Source: Enterocloster clostridioformis (GTDB lineage: Bacteria > Bacillota > Clostridia > Lachnospirales > Lachnospiraceae). Taken from it: DNA of 64,000 nucleotides. Location of the stretch: positions 1,550,001 through 1,614,000 of the forward strand of contig NZ_JAIWZC010000001.1 in the NCBI RefSeq assembly GCF_020297485.1, in the 5' to 3' direction. Made by a program: the position numbers and the translations under genes. This document shows positions 1 through 7,803 of the stretch, one piece after another. A model generated the notes under the pieces. That model was not told the DNA's origin and ran no database searches. It saw nothing but the letters and a program-made list of their open reading frames with translations. How positions within the stretch are numbered: position 1 is the first letter of the stretch; each line of letters starts with the position of its first letter.

Positions 1-477
1 GAAGTGCGCAGATATCTGAGGGACAATAATTCCATCCGGGTCAGCCGTTCCCTGAGGGATACTGCCTATAAGGCCCTCTATGCCAGAGAGCAGCTTACCA
101 GAACCAATTCCAAGGAACCCACTCTCATGGAGATCGCGCAGGAAATAGGTGTTTCAAAGGAAGACATCACCTATGCGCTGGACGCCATACAGACCCCTGT
201 CAGCCTGTATGAGCCTGTTTATACGGACGGCGGGGACCCTCTTTTTGTGATGGACCAAATTAGTGATAAAAAGAATCTGGAGGAAAACTGGGTGGAGGAT
301 TTATCTCTGGTGGAGGCCATGAAACGGCTGCCGGAGCGGGAGCGCCATATCATCGACATGCGTTTCTTTGAGGGGAAAACCCAGACCGAGGTTGCCCAGG
401 AAATCCATATCAGCCAGGCTCAGGTGAGCCGCCTTGAAAAAAATGCGCTGAAAAGTATGAAATCCTATTTAAGCTGA
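1..477 (+). CDS. sigG: RNA polymerase sporulation sigma factor SigG, C-terminal part
   Basis: Forespore late sigma factor, cut by the left edge: the frame is open from base 1 and no start is present. About 158 residues remain of a family that is usually about 260. The visible part begins in region 2.4 (EVRRYLRDNN, SRSLRD) and includes region 3 and the region 4.2 helix-turn-helix (TQTEVAQEIHISQAQVSRLE). The stretch SLYEPVYTDGGDPLFVMDQI is typical of SigG rather than SigF. In Bacillus and most Clostridia sigG follows sigE in the same direction. Here it faces sigE, with a NYN gene and a terminator between them. Its promoter and the SpoIIAB-binding N-terminus lie outside the window. Confidence 0.93.
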   Translation, partial: EVRRYLRDNNSIRVSRSLRDTAYKALYAREQLTRTNSKEPTLMEIAQEIGVSKEDITYALDAIQTPVSLYEPVYTDGGDPLFVMDQISDKKNLEENWVEDLSLVEAMKRLPERERHIIDMRFFEGKTQTEVAQEIHISQAQVSRLEKNALKSMKSYLS

Positions 478-480
478 CCC

Positions 481-509
481 TTGAAGCCTTTCAGCAGATG
501 TGTTAAACT
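481..509 (+). promoter_or_regulatory. Candidate vegetative promoter for the NYN gene
   Basis: TTGAAG (481-486) and TAAACT (504-509) are separated by 17 bp just after the sigG stop codon. This would let the next gene be transcribed apart from sigG. It is based on a pattern match only. Confidence 0.4.
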
Positions 510-561
510 ATTCATGTTAGTGCTTGTTTGAAACATATGCCAACAGAAAGTGAACATATCT

Positions 562-1488
562 ATGGAACAAAATGAACGCAGATTTGCAGTATTGATTGAT
601 GCAGACAATGTCTCCCCCAAGTATATCAAGTACATTTTGGATGAAGTGTCGGATGTGGGAATCGCCACCTACAAGCGCATTTACGGCGATTGGACAGATA
701 ACGAAAAGCGCAGCTGGAAAAATGTGCTTTTAGACTGGTCCGTAAATCCCATCCAGCAGTACAGCTACACCGCAGGAAAGAACGCCACCGATTCGGCCAT
801 GATTATCGATGCAATGGACATCCTCTACTCCGGTAATGTGGATGGGTTCTGCCTGGTATCCAGCGATTCGGACTTTACCAAGCTGGCCCAGCGCCTGAGG
901 GAGGCCGGGATGTTTGTCATGGGAATCGGGGAGCAGAAAACCCCAAAACCCTTTCGTGCAGCCTGCGATACGTTTAAATTGCTGGAGATCATATCCTCTG
1001 ACGATACGCCGGAGACATCGGTCATCGAGAACCAGAAGACCATTACCAACATTGATGAAATCCAGAAAGCCATCACTAAGCTCCTCATTGAAAATAACAG
1101 CCAGAACCAGCCGATCATCCTTGCAAAGGTGGGAAACTTCCTTACAAAGCGCTTTTCAGACTTTGATGTCAGAAACTACGGCTACTCCAAGCTCTCCACC
1201 TTTTTGGAGAGCCTGAACAACAACGACTTCCAGGTGGTCAAGCTCCACGGCGGTTATTTTGTCCAGGAAAAGAGCGCCAGCATCTCTAAGACTGAGATTG
1301 AAAAGGAAATCATCCGCATCATCAAGGGATATAATGGTCATGTGGATAATCTGAGCATCATACACGATGAGCTGAAAAAGGCATACCCTTCCTTTGATGT
1401 GAAGCAGTATGGTTTCAGCCGCATCTCCAGCTTTATCCGCAGCTTCGGAACATTCCGCATCAAGGATAACATGGTTCAGCTCAAATAA
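562..1488 (+). CDS. NYN domain protein with two OST-HTH/LOTUS domains
   Basis: Predicted PIN-like NYN nuclease or RNA-binding protein of about 308 aa. The N-terminal half carries the NYN acidic motifs: LIDADNVS near the start, TDSAMIIDAMD in the middle and SSDSDFTKL after it. Two C-terminal repeats of about 70 residues each contain an F(S/P)xFDVxxYG(Y/F)SxxSxF motif, which is the OST-HTH (LOTUS) signature tied to RNA binding. I chose ATG 562 over an in-frame GTG at 550, because the AGAAAG at 545-550 fits only the ATG. It follows sigG by 85 bp and ends in a strong hairpin. The family architecture is known but the target is not. Confidence 0.85.
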   Translation: MEQNERRFAVLIDADNVSPKYIKYILDEVSDVGIATYKRIYGDWTDNEKRSWKNVLLDWSVNPIQQYSYTAGKNATDSAMIIDAMDILYSGNVDGFCLVSSDSDFTKLAQRLREAGMFVMGIGEQKTPKPFRAACDTFKLLEIISSDDTPETSVIENQKTITNIDEIQKAITKLLIENNSQNQPIILAKVGNFLTKRFSDFDVRNYGYSKLSTFLESLNNNDFQVVKLHGGYFVQEKSASISKTEIEKEIIRIIKGYNGHVDNLSIIHDELKKAYPSFDVKQYGFSRISSFIRSFGTFRIKDNMVQLK

Positions 1489-1496
1489 CGCAGACA

Positions 1497-1545
1497 ACGC
1501 CCGGAAAGGGACATCCAGCCTGTGGATGAAGCCCTTTCCGGGCGT
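1497..1545. terminator. Bidirectional terminator between convergent genes
   Basis: A perfect 14-bp stem, ACGCCCGGAAAGGG (1497-1510) pairing with 1532-1545, spans a 21-nt loop. It separates the rightward NYN gene from the leftward sigE unit. It lacks a strong T-run on either side. Confidence 0.65.
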
Positions 1546-1590
1546 ATCTATTTGCCAATCTCCTTTTGACGGTATTGCTCTGTCTATGTT

Positions 1591-1848
1591 TTACCTGTGA
1601 TACGGCTCCCACGCTCCCTGGGCATTGACCCAGTACCCGCCTGGAGTATACGCCTCTTTTACCATGGCTCCATCTGTTCCCAGATAATACCACTTTCCTC
1701 CGTCCACCAGCCATCCGTCTGACTTATAGGCGCCGTTTCTCATCCTGTATTTCCACTGCCCATCTTCCTGAACCCAGCCGGCGGACAGGCTGCCTTCCTC
1801 ATCCGGCTCTGTCCATATGGCCTCCGCCTTTTCTTTGGTCAGGTCCAT
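1591..1848 (-). CDS. Small cell-wall/choline-binding-repeat ORF (possible gene remnant)
   Basis: An 85-residue ORF made mostly of aromatic, Gly-rich repeats (AGWVQEDGQWKYRMRNG, DGWLVDGGKWYYLGTDG, GGYWVNAQGAWEPY) of the CW_binding_1 type, which anchor exported proteins to wall polymers. It has no signal peptide, so alone it could not be secreted in the normal way. The frame stays open upstream of ATG 1848 to the sigE stop codon (1906-1908), giving 19 further codons in the same frame as sigE. A GAGGA lies 13 nt before the ATG, which is weak. It is either the 3' remnant of a larger wall protein or a small sigE-operon gene. Confidence 0.5.
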   Translation of the reverse strand: MDLTKEKAEAIWTEPDEEGSLSAGWVQEDGQWKYRMRNGAYKSDGWLVDGGKWYYLGTDGAMVKEAYTPGGYWVNAQGAWEPYHR

Positions 1849-1905
1849 ATATTTAAGTATGTCCTCAGGAAACTCCTGCTCTTTTCCGTAACATTCAAAC
1901 CATGC

Positions 1906-2646
1906 TTATTCAAATCTGACAATTTCCTTTTTAAGCCGTTTCATAATTTTCTTTTCCAGTCTGGATATATAGGACTGAGAGATTCCCAGCAGATCGGCCA
2001 CTTCCTTCTGGGTCATTTCCTCCCCGTCCTCGTTTGTAAGGCCGTACCGCAGCTCCACGATTTTACGTTCCCTGGGATTTAAACGGCTGATGGCGTTGCT
2101 GAGCAGGCTTTTTTCTATCTCATCCTCAATATCGTGATAAATCACATCCTCATCCGTTCCAAGAATATCCGACAACAGGAGTTCATTTCCATCCCAATCC
2201 ACATTCAGAGGCTCATCTATGGACACTTCCAGACGCGTCTTATTATTCCGCCTGAGATACATGAGAATCTCATTCTCAATGCATCTGGAAGCATAGGTGG
2301 CCAGCTTGATGTTCTTATCCGGCTTAAAGGTATTGATGGCTTTGATGAGGCCGATGGTGCCGATGGAAATTAAATCCTCTACCCCAACGCTGGTGTTGTC
2401 GAATTTCTTCGCTATGTAGACTACCAGCCTCAGGTTGTGCTCAATCAGGGCAGCCCTTGCCTCCTTGTCATCCTCGCCTCCCAAAAGTCCTATCATCCGG
2501 CTCTCCTCCTCCGATTCCAGAGGAGCAGGCAGTATATCAGCGCCTCCTATATAATGCACCTCCCCCTGCTTGGGCATCAGTACGGTCCTGAAGCTGGGGA
2601 TGGTCTTTAACTGGAAACGGTTTGGTATGGATACTTTTATAATCAT
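1906..2646 (-). CDS. sigE: Pro-sigma-E, mother-cell sporulation sigma factor
   Basis: Early mother-cell sigma factor of 246 aa, made as an inactive precursor. The N-terminal ~27 residues look like the SigE pro-sequence, followed by a usual cleavage-like region ([13 protein letters not shown]). Regions 2.1-2.4 ([52 protein letters not shown]) and region 4 ([21 protein letters not shown]) are complete. An AGGAGG lies 8 nt before ATG 2646. It lies 39 bp after spoIIGA, whose product processes it. No sigG follows on this strand. Confidence 0.96.
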   Translation of the reverse strand: MIIKVSIPNRFQLKTIPSFRTVLMPKQGEVHYIGGADILPAPLESEEESRMIGLLGGEDDKEARAALIEHNLRLVVYIAKKFDNTSVGVEDLISIGTIGLIKAINTFKPDKNIKLATYASRCIENEILMYLRRNNKTRLEVSIDEPLNVDWDGNELLLSDILGTDEDVIYHDIEDEIEKSLLSNAISRLNPRERKIVELRYGLTNEDGEEMTQKEVADLLGISQSYISRLEKKIMKRLKKEIVRFE

Positions 2647-2685
2647 GGAAATGTCCTCCTGTACGTTGTGTGTTATTCAAGTTCC

Positions 2686-3522
2686 TTAGTCGCTTTTCTG
2701 TATCAGGATTTGATACTCCCCTGAGGGAGAAAGCTCCTGCTTCGTAATGGCAATGAGAGGCTTCTCAAGGCTGTACCTGCCGCCCTCCTGTTCTATCTCC
2801 ATCCGGTCAATGAACACGGCCGGCAGAATTCCGCTGGTGGTTCCCACGGACTGGTACGGCACATAGACCACACCCTTTACCGTCGGACACAGCTGCTTCA
2901 TAAGACCGGCTGCCGCCACATGGACCGGCTGGCTGCTCACAGGCTCCCTCAGCCGGTTGCCCGTGTCTATAAGCCCTGTGACTGTCTCTTTCTTTTCGCC
3001 GTAAATCATGGTAACCCTGCATAAATCCTTCCTGTGGGCCATGGTACGGATTAATTCCTTAATCCCCCCTGAAAATCCATAGCAAGCCGCGGCTGCCCCT
3101 GCAATCATTAAAATCCAGACAACGGCGGGAATCCTTCTTCCATGTCCGGCCTCCACCAAAAGCCACGCGTAATACCCTGCCCTGGTGTGCTCATAGAGCA
3201 CCAGCATCACGCCTCCCAGAACCACGGATACAAGGTAAATGCCCGCCACGGATTTAATTACCTCTTTAGGGCTTTTCAAATGATAAGCGGCTACGGCCAT
3301 CAGGCTGCTCACCGCAACATACGTCCCCAATATCTCCACTGCGGCCGGAATACCGGGTGCCAGGCTCACCACACAGGACCATATACCGCCGATGACGGCT
3401 CCGGTCAGAATACGCCGCTTTGTGGTCCTGTATAATAAAACCCTGTTTAAGATGGTCAGAACCATCATGTCCATAATGGTATTGACCGCGAATACCACAT
3501 CTATGTATACTGTATAAACCAC
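2686..3522 (-). CDS. spoIIGA: Sporulation sigma-E processing peptidase SpoIIGA
   Basis: Membrane aspartic protease of 278 aa that cleaves pro-SigE at the asymmetric septum. The N-terminal half has about five hydrophobic segments. The soluble half has the aspartic-protease motif GLIDTGNRLREP with the likely active-site Asp in DTG. The start is GTG 3522, with GGGGAGGTGA about 11 nt upstream. It is the first gene of the spoIIG operon and has its own Spo0A-type promoter, set apart by a terminator from the catabolic operon upstream. Confidence 0.94.
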   Translation of the reverse strand: MVYTVYIDVVFAVNTIMDMMVLTILNRVLLYRTTKRRILTGAVIGGIWSCVVSLAPGIPAAVEILGTYVAVSSLMAVAAYHLKSPKEVIKSVAGIYLVSVVLGGVMLVLYEHTRAGYYAWLLVEAGHGRRIPAVVWILMIAGAAAACYGFSGGIKELIRTMAHRKDLCRVTMIYGEKKETVTGLIDTGNRLREPVSSQPVHVAAAGLMKQLCPTVKGVVYVPYQSVGTTSGILPAVFIDRMEIEQEGGRYSLEKPLIAITKQELSPSGEYQILIQKSD

Positions 3523-3562
3523 TCAGTCCGGCCTCACCTCCCCAGCAAACTTTCTGAAAGCC

Positions 3563-3630
3563 ATTATAGCTGTTTCAAAGCGCGGATGTTGTCGAAATAA
3601 CCGTGAACAGGTACAATATTTATCGACAAA
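3563..3630 (-). promoter_or_regulatory. spoIIG promoter with two Spo0A boxes
   Basis: On the minus strand, -10 TATAAT (3563-3568) and -35-like TCGACA (3590-3595) are 21 bp apart. A 0A box, TTGTCGAA in plus orientation (3589-3596), overlaps the -35. A second, TTTGTCGA on the minus strand (3623-3630), lies about 34 bp further up. A long spacer with 0A boxes over the -35 is the known design of the Bacillus spoIIG promoter activated by Spo0A~P. Confidence 0.7.
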
Positions 3631-3664
3631 ATTCGAGTCCCATACTGAATATGGCGTTTTTTCC

Positions 3665-3722
3665 AAAAAAGCCGGAAAGCCGCCGCCACACCCGTATCAG
3701 GTATGACGGCAGCTTTCCGGCT
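3665..3722 (-). terminator. Rho-independent terminator of the catabolic operon
   Basis: An AGCCGGAAAGC stem pairs 3670-3680 with 3712-3722. A T-run on the minus strand (A5-6 at 3665-3670) follows. It ends the TRAP/kinase operon and insulates the spoIIG promoter. Confidence 0.85.
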
Positions 3723-3764
3723 GCCCCGTTTCTGTTCGATTGTCTTGTTTTTAAATGGCCTGCC

Positions 3765-4536
3765 TCATGGTTTATTCACCACATGCTGAGGCGTGCCTGC
3801 CATAAACTGTACCAGGTTTTCCACCGCAATATCCATCAGTCTCTGTCTGGACTCCCTGGGCGCCCAGGCAATGTGGGGTGTAATCAGTATATTTTTCGCC
3901 CCTAAAAGAGGATTATCCTCCTGTATGGGCTCTGTCGAAACCACATCCACGGCAGCGCCTCCTATCTTACCGCTGTCAAGCCCTTCCCTCAGATCGGCTT
4001 CCTCCACCAGCTTCCCTCTGGAAGTGTTGATAATCAGGACCCCTTTCTTCATCTTCGCAATGGTTTGACGATTGATAATTTTCTCTGTTTCAGGGAACAG
4101 CGGACAGTGAAGGCTGATCACATCTGAACAAGCCAGCAGCTCTTCCAGGTCCACGTACCGGCAGCTGTCTGTCTCCAGGTCTTTATCCTGATACCGGTCA
4201 TAGGCCAGCACTTTCATGCCCAGAGCTTCTGCGATAACAGCGGTGCGCCTTCCGATGCGCCCGAATCCGATGATTCCCATGGTCTTTCCCGCAAGCTCTG
4301 TCAGAGGATACTTCCAGAAACACCAGTCTTTACAGCGAGTCCATTCTCCGGCCTTTACACAGTCAGCATGGAAGCCCGCGTGATGGCACAGCTCCAGCAG
4401 CAGGGCAATGGCGTACTGGGCCACTGCATCCGTGCCGTAGGAAGGAATGTTGGACACCGCGACCCCGGCTTCCCCGGCCCTTCCAGCTCAGATCCCCGGG
4501 ATTTTCCGTATATCCGTCCAATACAACAATCTTCAT
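3765..4536 (-). pseudogene. D-2-hydroxyacid dehydrogenase, internally deleted and frameshifted
   Basis: NAD-dependent 2-hydroxyacid dehydrogenase remnant. The true N-terminus is visible at ATG 4536 (MKIVVLDGYTENPGDLSW). After about 20 codons the sequence jumps, one frame over, to VSNIPSYGTDAVAQYA, which in relatives is near residue 90. Roughly 70 codons are missing with a frame change. Everything after that is intact: the Rossmann motif GFGRIG, NTSRG with catalytic Arg, STEP with Glu and TPHIAWA with His. About 230 residues are open against a family length near 320. A start at the internal in-frame codon would lack half the substrate domain. It follows the epimerase remnant by 4 bp. Confidence 0.85.
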
Positions 4537-4540
4537 ATCA

Positions 4541-5109
4541 TCAGTCCTCCACCAATGCCCATGCCCGGTTAATCACGCGCTTCGTATTAGCCAGTATGAT
4601 TTCCCCGTCCTCGTCCCCCCAGGGTTTGACCTCCAGGGACAGCACATAAGGCTCTTTTTCATAAAAAAAGCCTTCCTCCTTCAGCACCCGGAAGAATTCC
4701 GCCAGCTGCTCCGTGTCATTGGCGCTCTCCGGGAATCCGAATCTGGGATGCTGATCCCCGTAGGCCTCGCAGCCCTCCTTAACCACTGCGTTTCCTATGT
4801 GGAAATGTGTGATATAGGGACGCAGGGTCCGCACCACGCGGCGGGATGTCTCATAGGTGGTGGGAAAATGGGACAGATCCGCCATCAGGCCAAAGTTATG
4901 ATGGGTCATTCCCATATCAGCCGCAAACCGGGCCGCCAGGGACACCGGCCCAATCAGCGCCGCCTTATCCATATCATAGTCAAATACCTCCAGCTCCACC
5001 ATCATGCCCTTTTGGGCGGCATGGCTGCACACACCGGATAGCTGACCGGCGGGTGGGTCATCCACTGAATGGTGCCCACCTGGAAATATTTCTGGATTGG
5101 TTCTTTCAT
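4541..5109 (-). pseudogene. Sugar-phosphate isomerase/epimerase, internally deleted and frameshifted
   Basis: TIM-barrel (AP endonuclease 2 superfamily) remnant. A good start exists at ATG 5109 behind AGGAGGAATAAGAG, giving MKEPIQKYFQVGTIQW. The rest of the homologous protein continues in another frame from about 5030 (CSHAAQKGMMVELEVFDYD) to the stop at 4541. The N-terminal fragment and the C-terminal ~163 residues together are about 100 residues short of the ~280-300 usual for the family. An alternative GTG start at 5065 would make a 174-residue protein without the first barrel strands. Both downstream operon genes are therefore broken in the same way. Confidence 0.8.
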
Positions 5110-5126
5110 TCTCTTATTCCTCCTGT

Positions 5127-6077
5127 TCACGTCTCATTGTCCTGCCTGCGCCCCATCACGGCCCTGCATCTTAACGCAATGGATTCCGGGCCGTATCCGT
5201 ACTTTTCCATCAGTTGGCCGTAATCCCCGGACTCGGCAAAATCCACTGCTCCGACCCGTTCCATGGGGACCGGACAGCGCTCTGCCAGCACCTCTGCCAC
5301 CGCGCTGCCCAGGCCGCCGTATATGCTGTGTTCCTCCACTGTCACGATGGCTCCTGTCTGTTCTGCGCATTCCAGAATCAGATTTTGGTCAATGGGCTTT
5401 ACCGTATGCATGTCCACCACCGCTGCCCGGACGCCCTCTGCCTCCAGGATAGCGGCTGCCTGGATTGCATTGTGCAGAAGGGTTCCCGTGGTGATTATGG
5501 CCACGTCGGATCCCTCCCTGACACGGATGCCCTTCCCAATCTCAAACCTCATATCGTCCCCGTAAAATACAGGGGCCGGAGCGCGGCTCAGACGCAGGTA
5601 AACCGGCCCCTGATGCTCTGCAATGGCAAACACAGCCTTTCTTGTCTCCGGCCCGTCTGCCGTGGAAATGACCGTCATGTTGGGGATGGATCTCACAAAT
5701 GCCATATCTGTTATGGCCTGGTGGCTGGCCCCGTCATAGGAATCAGACAGGCCGCAGTAAGCGCCGCACAGCTTTACGTTCAGCTTGTCATAGGCAATGA
5801 GACTCTGAATAGGGTCCGCCCCCCTTGCGGTCAGGAACACGGCAAAGGTATTTACAAAGGGAATGAAACCGGTTCTGGCAAGTCCGGCTGCCATGGACAC
5901 CATATTCAGCTCGCTGATTCCCACATTAAAATACCGCTCAGGAAACGCATTCCCAAATATACCGCCTTTCGTGGAGGAAGCCACATCAGCCTCCAGTCCC
6001 ACGATCCTTAAATCCTGTTCTCCTAATTCCTTCAGCGCTGCTCCGTAGGCATCGCGGACTGCTGTCATTTCTCCCAT
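5127..6077 (-). CDS. Transketolase, C-terminal subunit
   Basis: Half of a two-subunit transketolase (316 aa): pyrimidine-binding plus C-terminal domains. Visible are EADVASSTKGG, the region FVNTFAVFLTARGADPI and the C-terminal TVEEHSIYGGLGSAVAE. Together with its partner it would move ketol units between sugar phosphates using thiamine diphosphate. It overlaps the N-terminal subunit gene by one base, as expected for stoichiometric partners. Its place beside a kinase and aldolase suggests it links the catabolic product to the pentose phosphate pathway. Confidence 0.9.
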   Translation of the reverse strand: MGEMTAVRDAYGAALKELGEQDLRIVGLEADVASSTKGGIFGNAFPERYFNVGISELNMVSMAAGLARTGFIPFVNTFAVFLTARGADPIQSLIAYDKLNVKLCGAYCGLSDSYDGASHQAITDMAFVRSIPNMTVISTADGPETRKAVFAIAEHQGPVYLRLSRAPAPVFYGDDMRFEIGKGIRVREGSDVAIITTGTLLHNAIQAAAILEAEGVRAAVVDMHTVKPIDQNLILECAEQTGAIVTVEEHSIYGGLGSAVAEVLAERCPVPMERVGAVDFAESGDYGQLMEKYGYGPESIALRCRAVMGRRQDNET

Positions 6078-6904
6078 TACCTTTCACCTCCCAGCTCAGC
6101 TTTTGCCTGTGCGTAGTCCTGGTCTCCAATGGCCTTTCCATGCCAGATATTCCTGCCCTCCATGAAAGAGACGCCCTTTCCCTTTACTGTCTTTGCCAGT
6201 ATCAGGGAAGGTTTGTCCGCCGTCATCTTGGCCTCCTCCACGGCCCTGCATATATCCTCCACATCATGGCCATCGCAGGGAATCACATTCCATCCGAACG
6301 CTTCCCATTTGGCCCTTATATCGCCCATGGGCATGATGTCCTCCAGGGTGCCGTCCAACTGTACCCCGTTGTTATCCAGAATGCCTATCAGATGGTCCGC
6401 CTTGAATTTGGACGCCGACATGGCTGCCTCCCATATGCATCCTTCCTGTATTTCCCCGTCCCCCATAATTACATATGTATAGGAATCATAGCCCTTAAGC
6501 CTGGCTCCCAGCGCCATTCCCAGCCCCGCGGACAATCCCAGGCCCAGCGGGCCGGTGGAAAGCTCCACCCCGGGTGTCTTATGCACGCAGGGATGGCCCT
6601 GGAGCATACTCCCCGTTTGGCGCAGGTTCTTCAATTCAGCCAGAGGAAAGAATCCTTTGTGGGCCAGTACAAGATAAAGCATGGGAGCCCCATGACCCTT
6701 TGACAGAATCAGATGGTCCCGGTCCTCCTTTTCCGGATTCATGGGGTCCACATCCATCAGCTCATAGTAAAGCGCTGTCAATATCTCCGTGCAGGACAGG
6801 GAACCCCCGGGATGTCCTGTCTGGATACTGTACAGCAGATCAATCAGCTTGCTGCGGAATACAAGGCACAGCTTTTGAAGTGTTTCCTTTCGTTCCTCTC
6901 TCAT
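6077..6904 (-). CDS. Transketolase, N-terminal subunit
   Basis: Thiamine-diphosphate-binding half (275 aa). It has the family motifs GHPGGSLS, LSKGHGAPMLY, GPLGLGLSAGLGMALG and the ThDP motif GDGEIQEG...NN (GILDNNGVQLDG). Split transketolases of this kind are common in anaerobes and often sit in sugar operons separately from the housekeeping enzyme. It overlaps the upstream epimerase gene by 4 bp (ATGA-type coupling). Confidence 0.92.
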   Translation of the reverse strand: MREERKETLQKLCLVFRSKLIDLLYSIQTGHPGGSLSCTEILTALYYELMDVDPMNPEKEDRDHLILSKGHGAPMLYLVLAHKGFFPLAELKNLRQTGSMLQGHPCVHKTPGVELSTGPLGLGLSAGLGMALGARLKGYDSYTYVIMGDGEIQEGCIWEAAMSASKFKADHLIGILDNNGVQLDGTLEDIMPMGDIRAKWEAFGWNVIPCDGHDVEDICRAVEEAKMTADKPSLILAKTVKGKGVSFMEGRNIWHGKAIGDQDYAQAKAELGGER

Positions 6905-7803
6905 ATCTGTATCCCCTCCTTGCGGCTTTTGCCGCTGTCATCCCTGCTCCGGCTTATTTGACCGCAATGTGTGCTTCTGCCGTAAACCCTGTCTGCAATG
7001 GGTCTCAGATACCGGATGGATTCCCTGGCGGCTTCCTCCATCGACGGGAGCTGGAATATCTCGGTGCAGTAATTGCCGTCATAACCGCACTCCTTAAAGA
7101 CCGTCAGAATTTTCTCAAAATCCAGACCGCATTGTCCCGGATAACGCCGGTTATTGTCAGCCAGATGCACATGGATGTTGTAACTGCTGTATGCGCGGAT
7201 GGCCTCATACAAATCCTTTTCCTCCAGATTCAAGTGGAAAATATCCATCATGAGCCGAAAATTGGGTCTTCCCACCCGGTCCACCATGGCCGCTCCCTCT
7301 GCCAGGGTATTGACGAAGTTGGTCTGCATGATGGTCACTGTCTCCAGGGCAATGTCCACCTTTTTAGGGGCCGCATAGTCAGCCAGCTCAGCAAACGCAC
7401 TCTGAGCCAGTCCGCTCGTTTCCTCCCTGTCCAGTTCCCCGCAGTACTGTCCCCGTATCCTCCCTATATTTACATTGGCCCCCAGGTAACCGGCAAAATC
7501 AATGATATCCCTTGTCCTCTCCACGGCCTCCCTGCGCACGGACCGGCTGGGATGGGTATAGCTTAAGCCCAACTGTCCGAAAATCTCGCCTGTGCACACC
7601 AGCACCACGGACAGGTTGTTTTCCTCTGCTGTTTCCTTCACTTCCCCCCAGTCCAGCTTTCCCGGATTCAGGGTCATCAGCTCTACCCCGTCGTATCCAA
7701 GGGCGCCCAGGTCCCCAAAGGTTTTTGCCAGAGGCCCCTGGTATGCTGTCACCGAATCCGCTATGGCCACGTCGGGCGTGGCCGCCTGATAACATAATTT
7801 CAT
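6901..7803 (-). CDS. Sugar phosphate isomerase/epimerase (TIM barrel)
   Basis: Xylose-isomerase-like TIM barrel of 300 aa, related to hydroxypyruvate isomerase and L-ribulose-5-P 3-epimerase types. Barrel metal ligands are visible in IALETVTI (Glu), LMMDIFHLN (Asp/His), IHVHLADNNRRYPG (His) and YCTEIFQLP (Glu). ATG 7803 is preferred over the adjacent GTG 7806, since GGAGGAGTG sits directly upstream and the ATG overlaps the kinase stop. It is the intact counterpart of the broken epimerase at 4541-5109, although the two look distinct in sequence. The exact substrate cannot be named. Confidence 0.85.
   Translation of the reverse strand: MKLCYQAATPDVAIADSVTAYQGPLAKTFGDLGALGYDGVELMTLNPGKLDWGEVKETAEENNLSVVLVCTGEIFGQLGLSYTHPSRSVRREAVERTRDIIDFAGYLGANVNIGRIRGQYCGELDREETSGLAQSAFAELADYAAPKKVDIALETVTIMQTNFVNTLAEGAAMVDRVGRPNFRLMMDIFHLNLEEKDLYEAIRAYSSYNIHVHLADNNRRYPGQCGLDFEKILTVFKECGYDGNYCTEIFQLPSMEEAARESIRYLRPIADRVYGRSTHCGQISRSRDDSGKSRKEGIQI

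Noticed and set aside
1591..2646. SigE fused to a wall-binding domain
   Set aside because: A normal TAA stop ends SigE after its usual C-terminus. I saw no recoding signal.
5134..6011. Long plus-strand frames antisense to the transketolase genes
   Set aside because: Shadow frames of GC-rich coding sequence. They lack ribosome sites and known motifs.
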